This document shows, in pieces, positions 17,734-26,124 of a stretch of DNA of 62,803 nucleotides. The stretch is from assembly GCA_021770065.1 (NCBI GenBank), contig JAETRR010000034.1:1-62803 (forward strand), read 5' to 3'. Position numbers and translations under genes: made by a program. Position 1 is the stretch's first letter; each line of letters opens with the position of its first letter. The notes beneath the pieces are model-generated. The model saw nothing but the letters and a program-made list of their open reading frames with translations. It searched no databases and had not been told where the DNA came from. The DNA is from Lachnoclostridium sp. GTDB lineage: Bacteria > Bacillota > Clostridia > Lachnospirales > Lachnospiraceae.

Positions 17734-18177
17734 ATGAAGATTAATAATAAATATTTTGGAGAAATTGAGTATACGGCCCGGGAAACCATTCATTTCCCGG
17801 AAGGGCTGTTCGGGTTTGAGGAGCAGAAGGAATTTCTGCCTATTCCCTTTGAGGAGGGTTCGGACACTCTGATCTGCCTGCAGTCTCTGGAGGAAGAGGC
17901 CTTAAGCTTTATTCTCCTGAATCCGTTTTCTTTTTTTGCAGATTATGATCCGAAGATTTCGGAGGCGGACTGCAGAGCCATTGGCTCCCCAAAAGAGGAA
18001 GATATTTCGTACTATGTGATAGGAGTGATTCGTGAATGCGTTTCGGACAGCACCGTAAATCTGAAAGCGCCTATTGCCGTAAATGCCAGAACCCGTGATG
18101 CCCGGCAGATCATATTGGACGATCCGGCCTACACCTTCCGCCATGCTCTGGGGGATTCAAAAGGAAGGGAGGAGTAA
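17734..18177 (+). CDS. fliW: Flagellar assembly factor FliW
   Basis: Binds flagellin and, when free, binds CsrA to relieve repression of flagellin translation. The 147 residues match the family, with the N-terminal FGEIEYTARETIHFPEGLFGFEE reduced to its hallmarks FPEGLFGFE, LLNPFSFFADYDP and VNLKAPIAVNARTR. Start: ATG after ACGGAGG. It ends one base before csrA, the classical fliW-csrA pair. A terminator upstream suggests its own promoter or partial read-through from flgL. Confidence 0.95.
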   Translation: MKINNKYFGEIEYTARETIHFPEGLFGFEEQKEFLPIPFEEGSDTLICLQSLEEEALSFILLNPFSFFADYDPKISEADCRAIGSPKEEDISYYVIGVIRECVSDSTVNLKAPIAVNARTRDARQIILDDPAYTFRHALGDSKGREE

Positions 18178-18178
18178 G

Positions 18179-18412
18179 ATGCTGATTTTACAACGTAAAA
18201 AGAACGAATCCGTTATCATAGGTGAAAACATTGAAGTTACGGTTCTGGAGATCGGCATGGACTGGATCAAACTGGCGTTCGATGCGCCCAAGGATATCTC
18301 AATCCTCCGCAAAGAACTTGTAGAGGCGGCGAAAGTGAACCAGGAAGCTGCCATTGCCGCTCCCGGTTCTCTGGATGCAGTGAAGAAAATGATCAAAAGG
18401 GAAGAGAAGTAA
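18179..18412 (+). CDS. csrA: Carbon storage/translation regulator CsrA
   Basis: Dimeric RNA-binding protein that represses flagellin translation in Firmicutes and is held in check by FliW. The 77 residues contain the standard MLILQRKKNESVIIG start, the strand VTVLEIGMDWIKLAFDAP and the RNA-contacting DISILRKEL end. A short lysine-rich tail follows. The ATG at 18179 comes after GGAAGGGAGGAG. Its main target, flagellin mRNA, is not in the window. Confidence 0.95.
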   Translation: MLILQRKKNESVIIGENIEVTVLEIGMDWIKLAFDAPKDISILRKELVEAAKVNQEAAIAAPGSLDAVKKMIKREEK

Positions 18413-18453
18413 CGGCTTAATTATTTCGGTATCTTCCCCCAAGTATTACAAAA

Positions 18454-18496
18454 GAGACTGCCGCAGTAAACCGGCTTACTGCGGCAGCCTCTTTTT
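18454..18496 (+). terminator. Strong intrinsic terminator after csrA
   Basis: AGAGACTGCCGCAGTAA pairs with the opposing TTACTGCGGCAGCCTCT, with one mismatch, around a short loop. TTTT follows. It ends the fliW-csrA transcript. Confidence 0.85.
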
Positions 18497-18585
18497 CTGC
18501 CCGTTTTCGGCGATAATTGGGAAAAACTCTTAATTCAGCATAAGAATTTCCAGAAAAGATTGTAACCCGGAAAGGGGATGATTGG

Positions 18586-18614
18586 TTGACAATTGCAGGC
18601 GATTCGTATATTAT
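18586..18614 (+). promoter_or_regulatory. SigmaA promoter upstream of the lytic transglycosylase
   Basis: A perfect TTGACA (18586-18591), a 17-base spacer and TATTAT (18609-18614). This is one of the best vegetative promoters in the window. It is about 210 bases upstream of the coding start, which implies a long untranslated leader. Confidence 0.8.
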
Positions 18615-18823
18615 ATTAGTTGTGCTGTTCTTTATTGTCCTTGAAACGGGGAAATTTGTCTCTGAATGTCGGTGGGACGGCTGCGTATTTCGATTTGGAG
18701 GAAAAAGCAGTCATGTACAGAGGGGATGGCACATAGCTTAATAAAGAGTATCAGGTCAAAACCTTTAAGCAGGAAAACGGGGTATCAGATATGCTGTGAT
18801 GCAGCAAAGGAAAAGAGGCGTAC

Positions 18824-19582
18824 ATGGAATTCAATCAGACTGCCCGGCTGAATCCGTACCTTAACAGCGCAAACGGACAGCAGGGCATACATACGGATTA
18901 TGAAAATAACTTAATGTCATCCCGGTCAAAGGGCGCAAGCTTTCAGGACAGCGTGAAGAGCGCACTTGCCGTCACCGAGAGCATGGAGGGCATTTTTCAG
19001 GAGGCCGCACAGCTCTACGGCCTGGATGTGAACTTTTTAAAGGCCATCGGGAAAGCCGAATCCGGTTTCAATGCCCGGGCGGTATCCTCCGCCGGCGCTC
19101 AGGGCGTCATGCAGCTGATGCCGGCTACGGCCCGCTCTCTGGGGGTTGAGGACAGCTTTGATGCCCGCAGTAACATCATGGGCGGAGCAAAATATATCGC
19201 CGGTCTTCTGGAGCGCTACCAGGGTGATAAAGTCCTGGCTTTAAGCGCCTACAATGCCGGCAGCGGCAACGTGGATAAATACGGCGGAGTTCCTCCTTTT
19301 AAAGAGACACAGAACTATGTACAAAAGGTTCTCTCCTATGCAGGGGAGGATATGGATCTGAGCGGTGTTCTCACCACAGGGGCAGCAGGAAGCAGTGCTT
19401 ATCAGTCGGCTCTTGAGACTCTTTACGGACTGTCGGCCGGGACAGACAGCATGGGACTTGCATTCAGCCGGGAGGATGCCCGGTATATGGTGGAAATGAT
19501 GCGTCTCCGGATGGAAACCATGTTCAACACGCAGCTGCTCTCCGATGAGGAAGAGAGCGGTGCTGCAGGTTCTCTTATTTGA
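18824..19582 (+). CDS. Lytic transglycosylase (SLT domain), probable flagellar muramidase
   Basis: Cleaves peptidoglycan glycan strands. The 252 residues have an SLT/goose-lysozyme-type domain at about 60-180, with catalytic glutamate in GKAESGFNARAVSSAGAQG, then MQLMPATARSLGV and LALSAYNAGSGNVDKYGG. There is no signal peptide. Lack of a Sec signal and its place directly before flgB suggest export by the flagellar apparatus to open the wall for the rod, like the FlgJ muramidase domain of Proteobacteria. That role is inferred. A C-terminal helical segment (about 200-252) follows the enzyme domain. Confidence 0.85.
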   Translation: MEFNQTARLNPYLNSANGQQGIHTDYENNLMSSRSKGASFQDSVKSALAVTESMEGIFQEAAQLYGLDVNFLKAIGKAESGFNARAVSSAGAQGVMQLMPATARSLGVEDSFDARSNIMGGAKYIAGLLERYQGDKVLALSAYNAGSGNVDKYGGVPPFKETQNYVQKVLSYAGEDMDLSGVLTTGAAGSSAYQSALETLYGLSAGTDSMGLAFSREDARYMVEMMRLRMETMFNTQLLSDEEESGAAGSLI

Positions 19583-19670
19583 AGAATCTATATAAACGAA
19601 ATTGTGAAATATTGGTGTTTTTTAAAAAAATAAGGACTTTTTGTTGAAAAAAGAAAAAAAAGTGTTAGAA

Positions 19671-19676
19671 TATAAT
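19671..19676 (+). promoter_or_regulatory. Candidate -10 element of the flgB operon
   Basis: A perfect TATAAT in the spacer before flgB. The best -35 candidate, TTGAAA at 19644, is 21 bases away, so spacing is poor. A hairpin with outer arms GTATTG/CAATAC lies between it and the ribosome-binding site. This is the only plausible start for the long fla operon in the spacer. Confidence 0.4.
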
Positions 19677-19747
19677 GTAAGGTAAATTTATAGTGGGAAG
19701 TATTGCGACTGGCAGAGATGCCAATACAGCAGAAGGGAAGATTAAGT

Positions 19748-20131
19748 ATGAATCTTATATTTGGGAATTCCATTCCCATGACTTCAAAGTCTTTGGATTT
19801 TCTGTGGGCAAAGCAGCTTACCATCGCTCACAATCTGTCAAATGTTGACACGCCCGGTTACAAGTCAAAGTACGTAACATTTGAGGACGAATATCAGAAC
19901 CGTCTGAAGCTTGCGAGGGCTTCGGGGAATGCTTCCCGGACACGCAGCATCATAGAGAATTCCTCCTATACGGTGAATGAAACGGAAAGCTCGGCCCGTC
20001 TGGATGACAATAACGTGAATGCCGATGCAGAGGAAGTGGAGATGGCAAGAGCCCAGCTTCAATACCAGTATGTGCTCAATGCCATGAACAGTGATATTTC
20101 CAGGCTGAGAGGCGTTATCAGAGGCCAGTAG
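19748..20131 (+). CDS. flgB: Flagellar basal-body rod protein FlgB
   Basis: Proximal rod subunit. 127 residues with the family start (MTSKSLDFLWAKQLTIAHNLSNVDTPGYKSK; here the NLSNVDTPGYK box is clear) and the C-terminal helix YQYVLNAMNSDISRLRGVI. I start at the ATG at 19748 after AGAAGGGAAG; the upstream in-frame codons lie in the leader. Its usual partner flgC does not follow: the next gene is fliE. Confidence 0.95.
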   Translation: MNLIFGNSIPMTSKSLDFLWAKQLTIAHNLSNVDTPGYKSKYVTFEDEYQNRLKLARASGNASRTRSIIENSSYTVNETESSARLDDNNVNADAEEVEMARAQLQYQYVLNAMNSDISRLRGVIRGQ

Positions 20132-20180
20132 GCAGAGGAGCAGAACCCATTGATTTCGAAAAAAGGATGAGAAATTTATT

Positions 20181-20534
20181 ATGAGTGAAATGTTTATAAC
20201 ACCTATTAATTTTATGCAGGGGGCAGGCAGCGTAAACGGCGTGTCTGATAAACTGGGAACTTTCGGGACCTTCGGAATTTCCGAAAACGTGAAAGAGACA
20301 GAGGAAGAGAATACTTCGCTGTTCGGCAGCATTTTCGGGGAGATGATTAACAATGTGGCCGAACTGGAAGACAGTTATATGAAACAGCAGTATCTCCTTT
20401 CCACAGGGCAGCTTGATGATCCCCATTCGGTTCCCATTGCCGGGGCGGAACTGCAGTTAGCCACTGACCTGCTGGTGCAGATGCGTAATAAAGCGCTGGA
20501 GGCATATAATTCATTGATTTCCATATCCATGTAA
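20181..20534 (+). CDS. fliE: Flagellar hook-basal body complex protein FliE
   Basis: Adapter between the MS-ring/export gate and the rod. 117 residues: an N-terminal variable half, then the conserved GEMINNVAELEDSYMKQQYLL and a C-terminal segment VPIAGAELQLATDLLVQMRNK typical of FliE (usually SxQxxxxxxVQVRNKxxxAYxEI; here LEAYNSLISISM). It is preceded directly by flgB, flgC being displaced. A long hairpin follows in the spacer to fliF. Confidence 0.93.
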   Translation: MSEMFITPINFMQGAGSVNGVSDKLGTFGTFGISENVKETEEENTSLFGSIFGEMINNVAELEDSYMKQQYLLSTGQLDDPHSVPIAGAELQLATDLLVQMRNKALEAYNSLISISM

Positions 20535-20548
20535 GCATTTGAAGTTAT

Positions 20549-20598
20549 AAAGTACATCTGCTTGTTTGCAAAGAAGCACGAACAGGAAGATGTACTTT
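20549..20598 (+). other. Long hairpin in the fliE-fliF spacer
   Basis: AAAGTACATCT (20549-20559) and AGATGTACTTT (20588-20598) are perfect inverse complements. The interior adds further partial pairing (GCTTGTTTGC with GCACGAACAGG). No T-run follows. It probably acts on mRNA processing or stability rather than stopping transcription. Confidence 0.6.
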
Positions 20599-20653
20599 GC
20601 GTGTTGTAAGAATATAATTCGACAGATTAACATAGAAGGGATAAGAAACGACC

Positions 20654-22282
20654 ATGAATGTAAAAGAACGGGTGGAACAGTTAAAGGCGGTTGTTTCTAA
20701 ACTGGAGAGCAGGACAAAAAAGATTATACTGGCCGGTATTGCAGGTTTAATCATTTTTTCCATTGTGATAGCCCTGCTTCTGAACAGAAACAGTGGTTAC
20801 GAGGTTCTCTTTTCCGGACTGAATGAGGAAGAAGCCCAGGAGATTATGGGCAAGCTTCAGGAATCCGAGATCGATTACCAGTATTCAGAGAACGGAGTAA
20901 TCCGTGTTCCGGAGAATATACTGGATCAGACGAGGGCCAGCCTGGCCTTTGAGGGATATCCCAAGAGCGGCTTCGGCTACCAGGTGTATACTGAAAATGC
21001 AGGGCTGATGACTACAGATACAGACAAAGACCGGTATGCATTGTACGATCTGCAGAACCGGATTGCAGCTACGATCCGGGTTATTGACGGGGTTCAGGAT
21101 GCCAAAGTCACCATTGCTTTAGGGGAGCAGCGCAAATATGTGCTGACAGAGGATGCCCTCAATGAGACTACGGCCCATGTTATGATGACCATGGAGAACG
21201 GCGCTTCCCCCAGCATCGAACAGGCCAGGGCAGTCCAGCGGCTGGTTGCCTCCGGCGTTCCGGGGCTGGAAGCAGAGAATGTGGCGGTGATTGACAGCGC
21301 TACAGGAAAAGAGATTAATACCGCAGAGGATGAACAGAGCGGTATGAACAGCGAGGATGCGGACGAGATTGCAAGAATGGTGGAGGATCAGATCTGTGAG
21401 AAGGTACTCCATGTGCTGGCACCATTCTACGGAGAAGAAAATATCCGGGTTTCCGCTAAGGCTCAGATTAATATGCAGACCCTGCTCCGTGAGAGCATTA
21501 CATATTCCACGCCGGATAAGATCAATCAGGATGACAAGTCGGGAATTATCTCCCATGAGGAGGGCACCATCGAGATTTCCGGCACCAAGGATGCTGTAGA
21601 AGGCGGCGTGGCGGGAGCCGAGACCAATGCGGATGTTCCGGTATATGATACGGGTGCCGAGGAGGACGATGTGGAGGGCTATGGGGCCCGAAGCTGGGAC
21701 AGGGACTTCCTGGTGAATCAGATTAAGGAACAGGGACAGATAACTCCGGGAGCTCTTGAGGATCTGACCGTATCCGTGGCAGTCAACGGCGACAGCTATG
21801 GAAGCCTCACGGTAGGCGACCTTCGGTCTCTGGTGGGCAATGCCGCGGGAATCGCGGAGATTGACTGGAACAGCAAGATTTCCGTTGTCAGCGGACCGTT
21901 CTATCAGGATACCTTCCAGCCGGAAGAGCCGGAGGAAGAGGGCGGTGTCTTCAGCAGAATGGTTTCCAGTCCGCTCTTCTATATCCTGCTTGTGATTGTA
22001 CTGGTATTGCTTGTAGTGGCAGGCGTGCTTCTGTTCCTGAATGCGAAGCGTAAGAAGAAAAAAGCTGCGGAAGAGGCAGCAGCTGCAGCAGCTGCTGCAG
22101 AAGGTGATGCGGCAGCCATTCTGGAGCAGATGCCAAGCTTTGACTTTAATAAAGAGATTCTCGAATTCCAGAATGACAGAGGTATGGAATTGAAGCAGCA
22201 TATCCGTGACTTTACGGAGGAGAATCCGGAGATATCCGCCCAGTTACTGAAAACCTGGCTGAATGGTGGGGGAGGCGAGTAA
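20654..22282 (+). CDS. fliF: Flagellar MS-ring protein FliF
   Basis: Forms the membrane ring of the basal body. 542 residues with a first membrane segment at about 24-44 (KIILAGIAGLIIFSIVIALL), a YscJ/FliF ring-building domain (NEEEAQEIMGKLQES, then VPENILDQTRASLAFEGYPKSG), an acidic middle, a second membrane segment at about 439-462, an alanine/lysine-rich stretch and a C-terminal FliG-binding segment (MPSFDFNKEILEFQN). It lies three bases before fliG. Confidence 0.97.
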   Translation: MNVKERVEQLKAVVSKLESRTKKIILAGIAGLIIFSIVIALLLNRNSGYEVLFSGLNEEEAQEIMGKLQESEIDYQYSENGVIRVPENILDQTRASLAFEGYPKSGFGYQVYTENAGLMTTDTDKDRYALYDLQNRIAATIRVIDGVQDAKVTIALGEQRKYVLTEDALNETTAHVMMTMENGASPSIEQARAVQRLVASGVPGLEAENVAVIDSATGKEINTAEDEQSGMNSEDADEIARMVEDQICEKVLHVLAPFYGEENIRVSAKAQINMQTLLRESITYSTPDKINQDDKSGIISHEEGTIEISGTKDAVEGGVAGAETNADVPVYDTGAEEDDVEGYGARSWDRDFLVNQIKEQGQITPGALEDLTVSVAVNGDSYGSLTVGDLRSLVGNAAGIAEIDWNSKISVVSGPFYQDTFQPEEPEEEGGVFSRMVSSPLFYILLVIVLVLLVVAGVLLFLNAKRKKKKAAEEAAAAAAAAEGDAAAILEQMPSFDFNKEILEFQNDRGMELKQHIRDFTEENPEISAQLLKTWLNGGGGE

Positions 22283-22284
22283 CC

Positions 22285-23301
22285 ATGAGCAGCGAAATGA
22301 TAGAAGAGATCACCCCGGAACAGAAAGCGGCGGCGGTTATTGTTTCCATGGGAGCAGACAAAGCATCCTTGATTTATAAGCATTTAAGCGAGGATGATAT
22401 TGAGAAGCTGACCCTTGAGGTGGCGAAGCTTAAGCATCTGGAGGCGGATCAGACAGCCGATATCCTGGATGAATTTTATAAGTCCTGTATGACCCAGAAG
22501 GTGGTGACGGACGGCGGTATGGAGTACGCCCGTACCGTACTGGAGAAGGCGTTTGGCGAGTCCACGGCCCAGCAGCTGCTGGAGCGCGTGACGAAGTATC
22601 TGAAGGTCCGGCCTTTTGAGTTCATCAGGAAGTCCGATCCAAAGAATCTGTATACCTTCCTGGCCCATGAACGGCCCCAGACCATCGCCCTTGTACTGTC
22701 CTATGCGGATGCGGATCAGGCGGCCGGCGTTATCAGCAATCTTCCGAAGGATGTGTCTATACAGGTAGTGGAGTGTATTGCCAGACTGGAGAGCGTCTCA
22801 CCGGAGGCCATCAAGATTGTGGAAAGCCAGCTCAGAAGACGTTTCGAGAACATTATGACTACCGACTATACGGCCATTGGAGGTATCGATTACATTGCGG
22901 ATGTTATGAATAACATGGACCGCAGCAACGAGAAGTTTATTTTCGACGAACTGTCGAAGCGTGATGAAGAGCTTACCGAGACCATCCGCAAGAAGATGTT
23001 CGTATTTGAGGATATCTTAAGTCTTGACAACCGTTCCATTCAGAGATTTATCCGGGACTGCGATGTCAAGGATCTGGTGTATGCCCTCAAGGGCAGCGAC
23101 GAGAATGTCCGGCAGGTTATCTTTGCCAACATGTCCGGGCGTATGGCGGAGAGTATCCAGTCCGACCTGGAGATTACGGTCAATGTGCTCCGGAAGGATG
23201 TGGAGGAAGCCCAGCAGAGAATCGTCGGCGTTATCCGGCGACTGGAGGCTGCCGGAGAGCTGATTATCGTTAAGGGCGGAAAGGATGAGATCATTGTCTA
23301 G
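22285..23301 (+). CDS. fliG: Flagellar motor switch protein FliG
   Basis: Torque-generating C-ring subunit that meets MotA. 338 residues with the usual N, middle and C domains: QKAAAVIVSMGADKASLIYKHL at the start, the middle-domain EHPQT-like motif reading HERPQTIALVLSY, and the C-terminal charged helix (DVKDLVYALKGSDENVRQVIFANMSGR, cut short here) that holds the stator contacts. The gene overlaps fliH by 17 bases. Confidence 0.97.
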   Translation: MSSEMIEEITPEQKAAAVIVSMGADKASLIYKHLSEDDIEKLTLEVAKLKHLEADQTADILDEFYKSCMTQKVVTDGGMEYARTVLEKAFGESTAQQLLERVTKYLKVRPFEFIRKSDPKNLYTFLAHERPQTIALVLSYADADQAAGVISNLPKDVSIQVVECIARLESVSPEAIKIVESQLRRRFENIMTTDYTAIGGIDYIADVMNNMDRSNEKFIFDELSKRDEELTETIRKKMFVFEDILSLDNRSIQRFIRDCDVKDLVYALKGSDENVRQVIFANMSGRMAESIQSDLEITVNVLRKDVEEAQQRIVGVIRRLEAAGELIIVKGGKDEIIV

Positions 23302-24106
23302 GGTTGTCAAAGGCAGAAAAGCCATAGATGTGACAGAAATGTATCAGTTCTTCTCGGACTTCGCACTGGAGGAAGAGAAGGCAGAGGAAGTACCCGAGAC
23401 AGAAGAGGAAGCAGCCGTCCGGGAAGAGGAAAATGCGGCCCGGAAAGCTGCCCGGGAAGAGGAGGAACGCATCCGGGCAGAGCAGGAAGCGGCAGAGAAG
23501 GAGCGCGCCAGCGAGATACTGACAGAGGCCCGAAGGGAAGCGGATCAACTTCTGGAGAATGCCAGGAAACAGGCAGAGATTCTTCGGGAGGAAGCTTATG
23601 AAGAAGGCCACCGGGAGGGTGTGAAGGCCGGCGTGGAGGAGGCAAGGCAGAAATGTCAGGCGCTCTATGAAGAAGAGGTCGAGAGTTTCCGGAAGGAGGC
23701 GTCAGAATTTATAGACACCATCCGCCGGGAAAAGAGCATGATCATGGAAAAGTATCTGGATGATCTCAAGAAGACTGTCCTTACCATTGCGGAAAAAGTA
23801 ATTCATATCAGCCTCAGATCCAGTGAAAACGTGATTCACCGCATGATTATCGCGGCTGCTGACAAGCTGAAAAAGACAGAGTGGGCGAAAATCTACATAA
23901 CCAAATGCGGCACGGAGATTTCCATGAATACGGATGTGGAATTTCTGAATGCCCTGTCCCATCTGTCAGACAATGTAAAGATTGTAGCTATGGACAGTGA
24001 CGAGGAGGGCATCTGCATTATTGAACTGCCCGATGAAATCATAGATGCCAGTGTCAGCACACAGCTTGAAAATATCAAAGATATCCTGAATAACGCCCGG
24101 GTTTAA
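23285..24106 (+). CDS. fliH: Flagellar assembly protein FliH
   Basis: Stator-like regulator of the export ATPase FliI. 273 residues: a short basic N-terminus (VVKGRKAIDV), a long glutamate/alanine/arginine-rich coiled coil at about 30-150, and a C-terminal domain with the FliH/HrpE pattern (LTIAEKVIHISLRSSENVIHRMI). The fold is the peripheral-stalk type. It overlaps fliG by 17 bases and precedes fliI by 55. Sequence conservation is low, but order in the operon makes the call firm. Confidence 0.92.
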   Translation: MRSLSRVVKGRKAIDVTEMYQFFSDFALEEEKAEEVPETEEEAAVREEENAARKAAREEEERIRAEQEAAEKERASEILTEARREADQLLENARKQAEILREEAYEEGHREGVKAGVEEARQKCQALYEEEVESFRKEASEFIDTIRREKSMIMEKYLDDLKKTVLTIAEKVIHISLRSSENVIHRMIIAAADKLKKTEWAKIYITKCGTEISMNTDVEFLNALSHLSDNVKIVAMDSDEEGICIIELPDEIIDASVSTQLENIKDILNNARV

Positions 24107-24161
24107 AGCCCCTGGGGACAGATGTACTTTAACCGTTCGGGAATAAGGAGAGGAAGAGCGC

Positions 24162-25463
24162 ATGTTCACGGAACTGCCCAATCTGATCGCCAATGCGGAA
24201 ACAGTCAGCTACATAGGTAAAATCGAGAATATCGTGGGAATGGCTATGGAGGCATCCGGAAACAGAGCCAGTATCGGGGACATTGCCATGATCTATAATG
24301 AAGACAAAAAGAGACAGATTCCCGTTGAGGTAGTGGGTTTTAAGAACGGCAGAAGCCAGCTCATGGCTTATGAAAATATGAGCGGTATCTCCGCAGGCAG
24401 CTTTGTGCGGAATACCAGAAAGCGCCTCAAGATACCGGTTGGGGAATTTCTGCGGGGCCGTATCATAGATGCCCTGGGGAATCCCATGGATGATCTGGGC
24501 CCTTTTGAATCCCAGCAGCATTATTATGTGGAGAATCCCTATATCAACCCTTTGACGCGTCCGCCCATTACGGACACCCTGGAGTTCGGTATCAAAGCCA
24601 TTGACGGGCTGAATACCGTGGGGAAGGGACAGAGAATCGGGATTTTTGCCGGCAGCGGAGTGGGAAAGAGTACCCTGCTTGGCATGATTGCAAGAAATGT
24701 AAAGGCAGATATCAATGTAATTGCACTGGTGGGAGAGCGGGGACGTGAGGTTCGGGAGTTTATTGAAAAGGATCTGGGTCCGGAAGGCCTTAAGAGATCG
24801 GTTCTCGTAGTGGCCACATCGGATCAGCCGGCCATGCTGCGTATGAAATGTCCCCTTGTGGCAACCACCATTGCAGAGTATTTCAAAGATCAAGGGAAGG
24901 ATGTCCTGCTGATGATGGATTCTCTCACCAGATTTGCCATGGCACAGAGAGAGATTGGGCTTGCTACCGGAGAGCCGCCGGTGGCAAGAGGCTATACCCC
25001 GTCTATCTACGCGGAATTTCCGAAGCTTCTGGAGCGCAGCGGAAAGTTTGAGAAGGGTTCCATTACGGGAATCTACACGGTGCTGGTTGAGGGTGATGAT
25101 ACCAATGAGCCCATTGCCGATACGGTCCGGGGTATTCTGGACGGACATATCGTGCTGTCCCGAAAGCTTGCCAATGAGAATCATTTTCCGGCCATTGACA
25201 TAGGAGCCAGTATTTCCCGTCTGATGGTAAATATTGTTCCGGAAGAGCATCAGAAGCTGGCAGCCAGAATGCGGGATCTCTTAAGTGTCTACAACAAGAA
25301 TGAGGATCTGATTTCCATAGGTGCTTACAAGGCAGGAACCAATCCGCGTCTTGACACGGCGGTAGGGAAGATTGACGCTGTGAATGAATATCTCATGCAG
25401 CGGATTGCGGATAATTTTTCCATAGAAGAGGATCTGGCGGCCATGAGGAAGATTCTGGCGTGA
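24162..25463 (+). CDS. fliI: Flagellum-specific export ATPase FliI
   Basis: Hexameric F1-beta-like ATPase that feeds the flagellar export gate. 433 residues with Walker A GIFAGSGVGKST (about 162-172), the catalytic block ALVGERGREVREF, Walker B VLLMMDSLTRFAMAQREIGL and the arginine-finger region GSITGIYTVLVEGDD. All key residues look intact. It is followed by fliJ. Confidence 0.97.
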   Translation: MFTELPNLIANAETVSYIGKIENIVGMAMEASGNRASIGDIAMIYNEDKKRQIPVEVVGFKNGRSQLMAYENMSGISAGSFVRNTRKRLKIPVGEFLRGRIIDALGNPMDDLGPFESQQHYYVENPYINPLTRPPITDTLEFGIKAIDGLNTVGKGQRIGIFAGSGVGKSTLLGMIARNVKADINVIALVGERGREVREFIEKDLGPEGLKRSVLVVATSDQPAMLRMKCPLVATTIAEYFKDQGKDVLLMMDSLTRFAMAQREIGLATGEPPVARGYTPSIYAEFPKLLERSGKFEKGSITGIYTVLVEGDDTNEPIADTVRGILDGHIVLSRKLANENHFPAIDIGASISRLMVNIVPEEHQKLAARMRDLLSVYNKNEDLISIGAYKAGTNPRLDTAVGKIDAVNEYLMQRIADNFSIEEDLAAMRKILA

Positions 25464-25520
25464 ATTTCGCATATTTTCACGGGCGGCATAGAGTAAACGT
25501 AAGAGAGCTGGATGTAAATT

Positions 25521-25967
25521 ATGAAGAAATTTTATTTTGCACTGGATACGGTACTGAATTACAAAGAGCAGGTTCTTGAGAATCTCCAGGCGGAGCATGC
25601 ACGGATTATTGCGGAACGTGTGGAGTGTGAACGGGGAATTGAAGCTCTGGAGCAGGAACAGCAGGAATGTATGGAAGAACTGGAACAGAAAAAAGCTGAG
25701 GGCATAAATATCACCGATATGCAGACTTACGACCGTTTTCTTACCAGTCTCCGGAAAAAGATTGAGCGCGAGCGCGAACGCCTGGCAGAAATTCTTCTGA
25801 GGGAGGAGCGCAAACGGGAGCAGGTGGTAGAGGCCAGAAAAGAGACGGCTTCCATTACCAAGCTGAAGGAAAAGAAACGTGCACAGTATGACAAAGAGGT
25901 GCAAAAAGCCGACGAACAGTTTATCGACGAATTCGTATCGAATAAGAGGGCAGTGGCGAGGGCATAG
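25521..25967 (+). CDS. fliJ: Flagellar export protein FliJ
   Basis: Coiled-coil central-stalk protein that couples FliI to FlhA. 148 residues, almost all one antiparallel coiled coil, with the start FYFALDTVLNYKEQVLENLQ and heptads running to residue 140. High Glu/Lys/Gln/Arg content is typical. The call rests on shape, length and position between fliI and fliK. Confidence 0.9.
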   Translation: MKKFYFALDTVLNYKEQVLENLQAEHARIIAERVECERGIEALEQEQQECMEELEQKKAEGINITDMQTYDRFLTSLRKKIERERERLAEILLREERKREQVVEARKETASITKLKEKKRAQYDKEVQKADEQFIDEFVSNKRAVARA

Positions 25968-25997
25968 CCCATTCGCTGCAGAAGCTGTATAAAGGCG

Positions 25998-26037
25998 CGT
26001 AATACTGCGAACCACCCTTTTGGGAGGGCAGTTTACG
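25998..26037 (+). other. Hairpin in the fliJ-fliK spacer
   Basis: The outer arms CGTAATACTGC and GCAGTTTACG pair with one bulge. An inner CCACCC/GGGAGG closes on TTTT. There is no T-run afterwards. It lies in the 157-base spacer before fliK. Confidence 0.55.
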
Positions 26038-26124
26038 ATAGATATATTATATCAGGGCAGCCCCGAAGGGTGTACCTGCATGCCATGGAAACATGGGTAA
26101 ATTTAAAGAAAGGAGGGGAAGAAC

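Larger units (their letters stand above)
18413..18823 (+). other. 411-base gene-free region: terminator, promoter and long leader
   Basis: It holds the csrA terminator, a strong promoter at 18586 and a transcribed leader of about 200 bases before the transglycosylase gene. The leader contains one ribosome-binding site (TTTGGAGG) placed before a seven-codon reading frame, ATG at 18713. I see no known riboswitch consensus in it. Confidence 0.6.

Noticed and set aside
18621..18823. Cyclic di-GMP riboswitch in the transglycosylase leader
   Set aside because: The conserved GGGCAAACC and GACGCAAAGCC type cores of class I are not present, and no class II core could be matched by eye.
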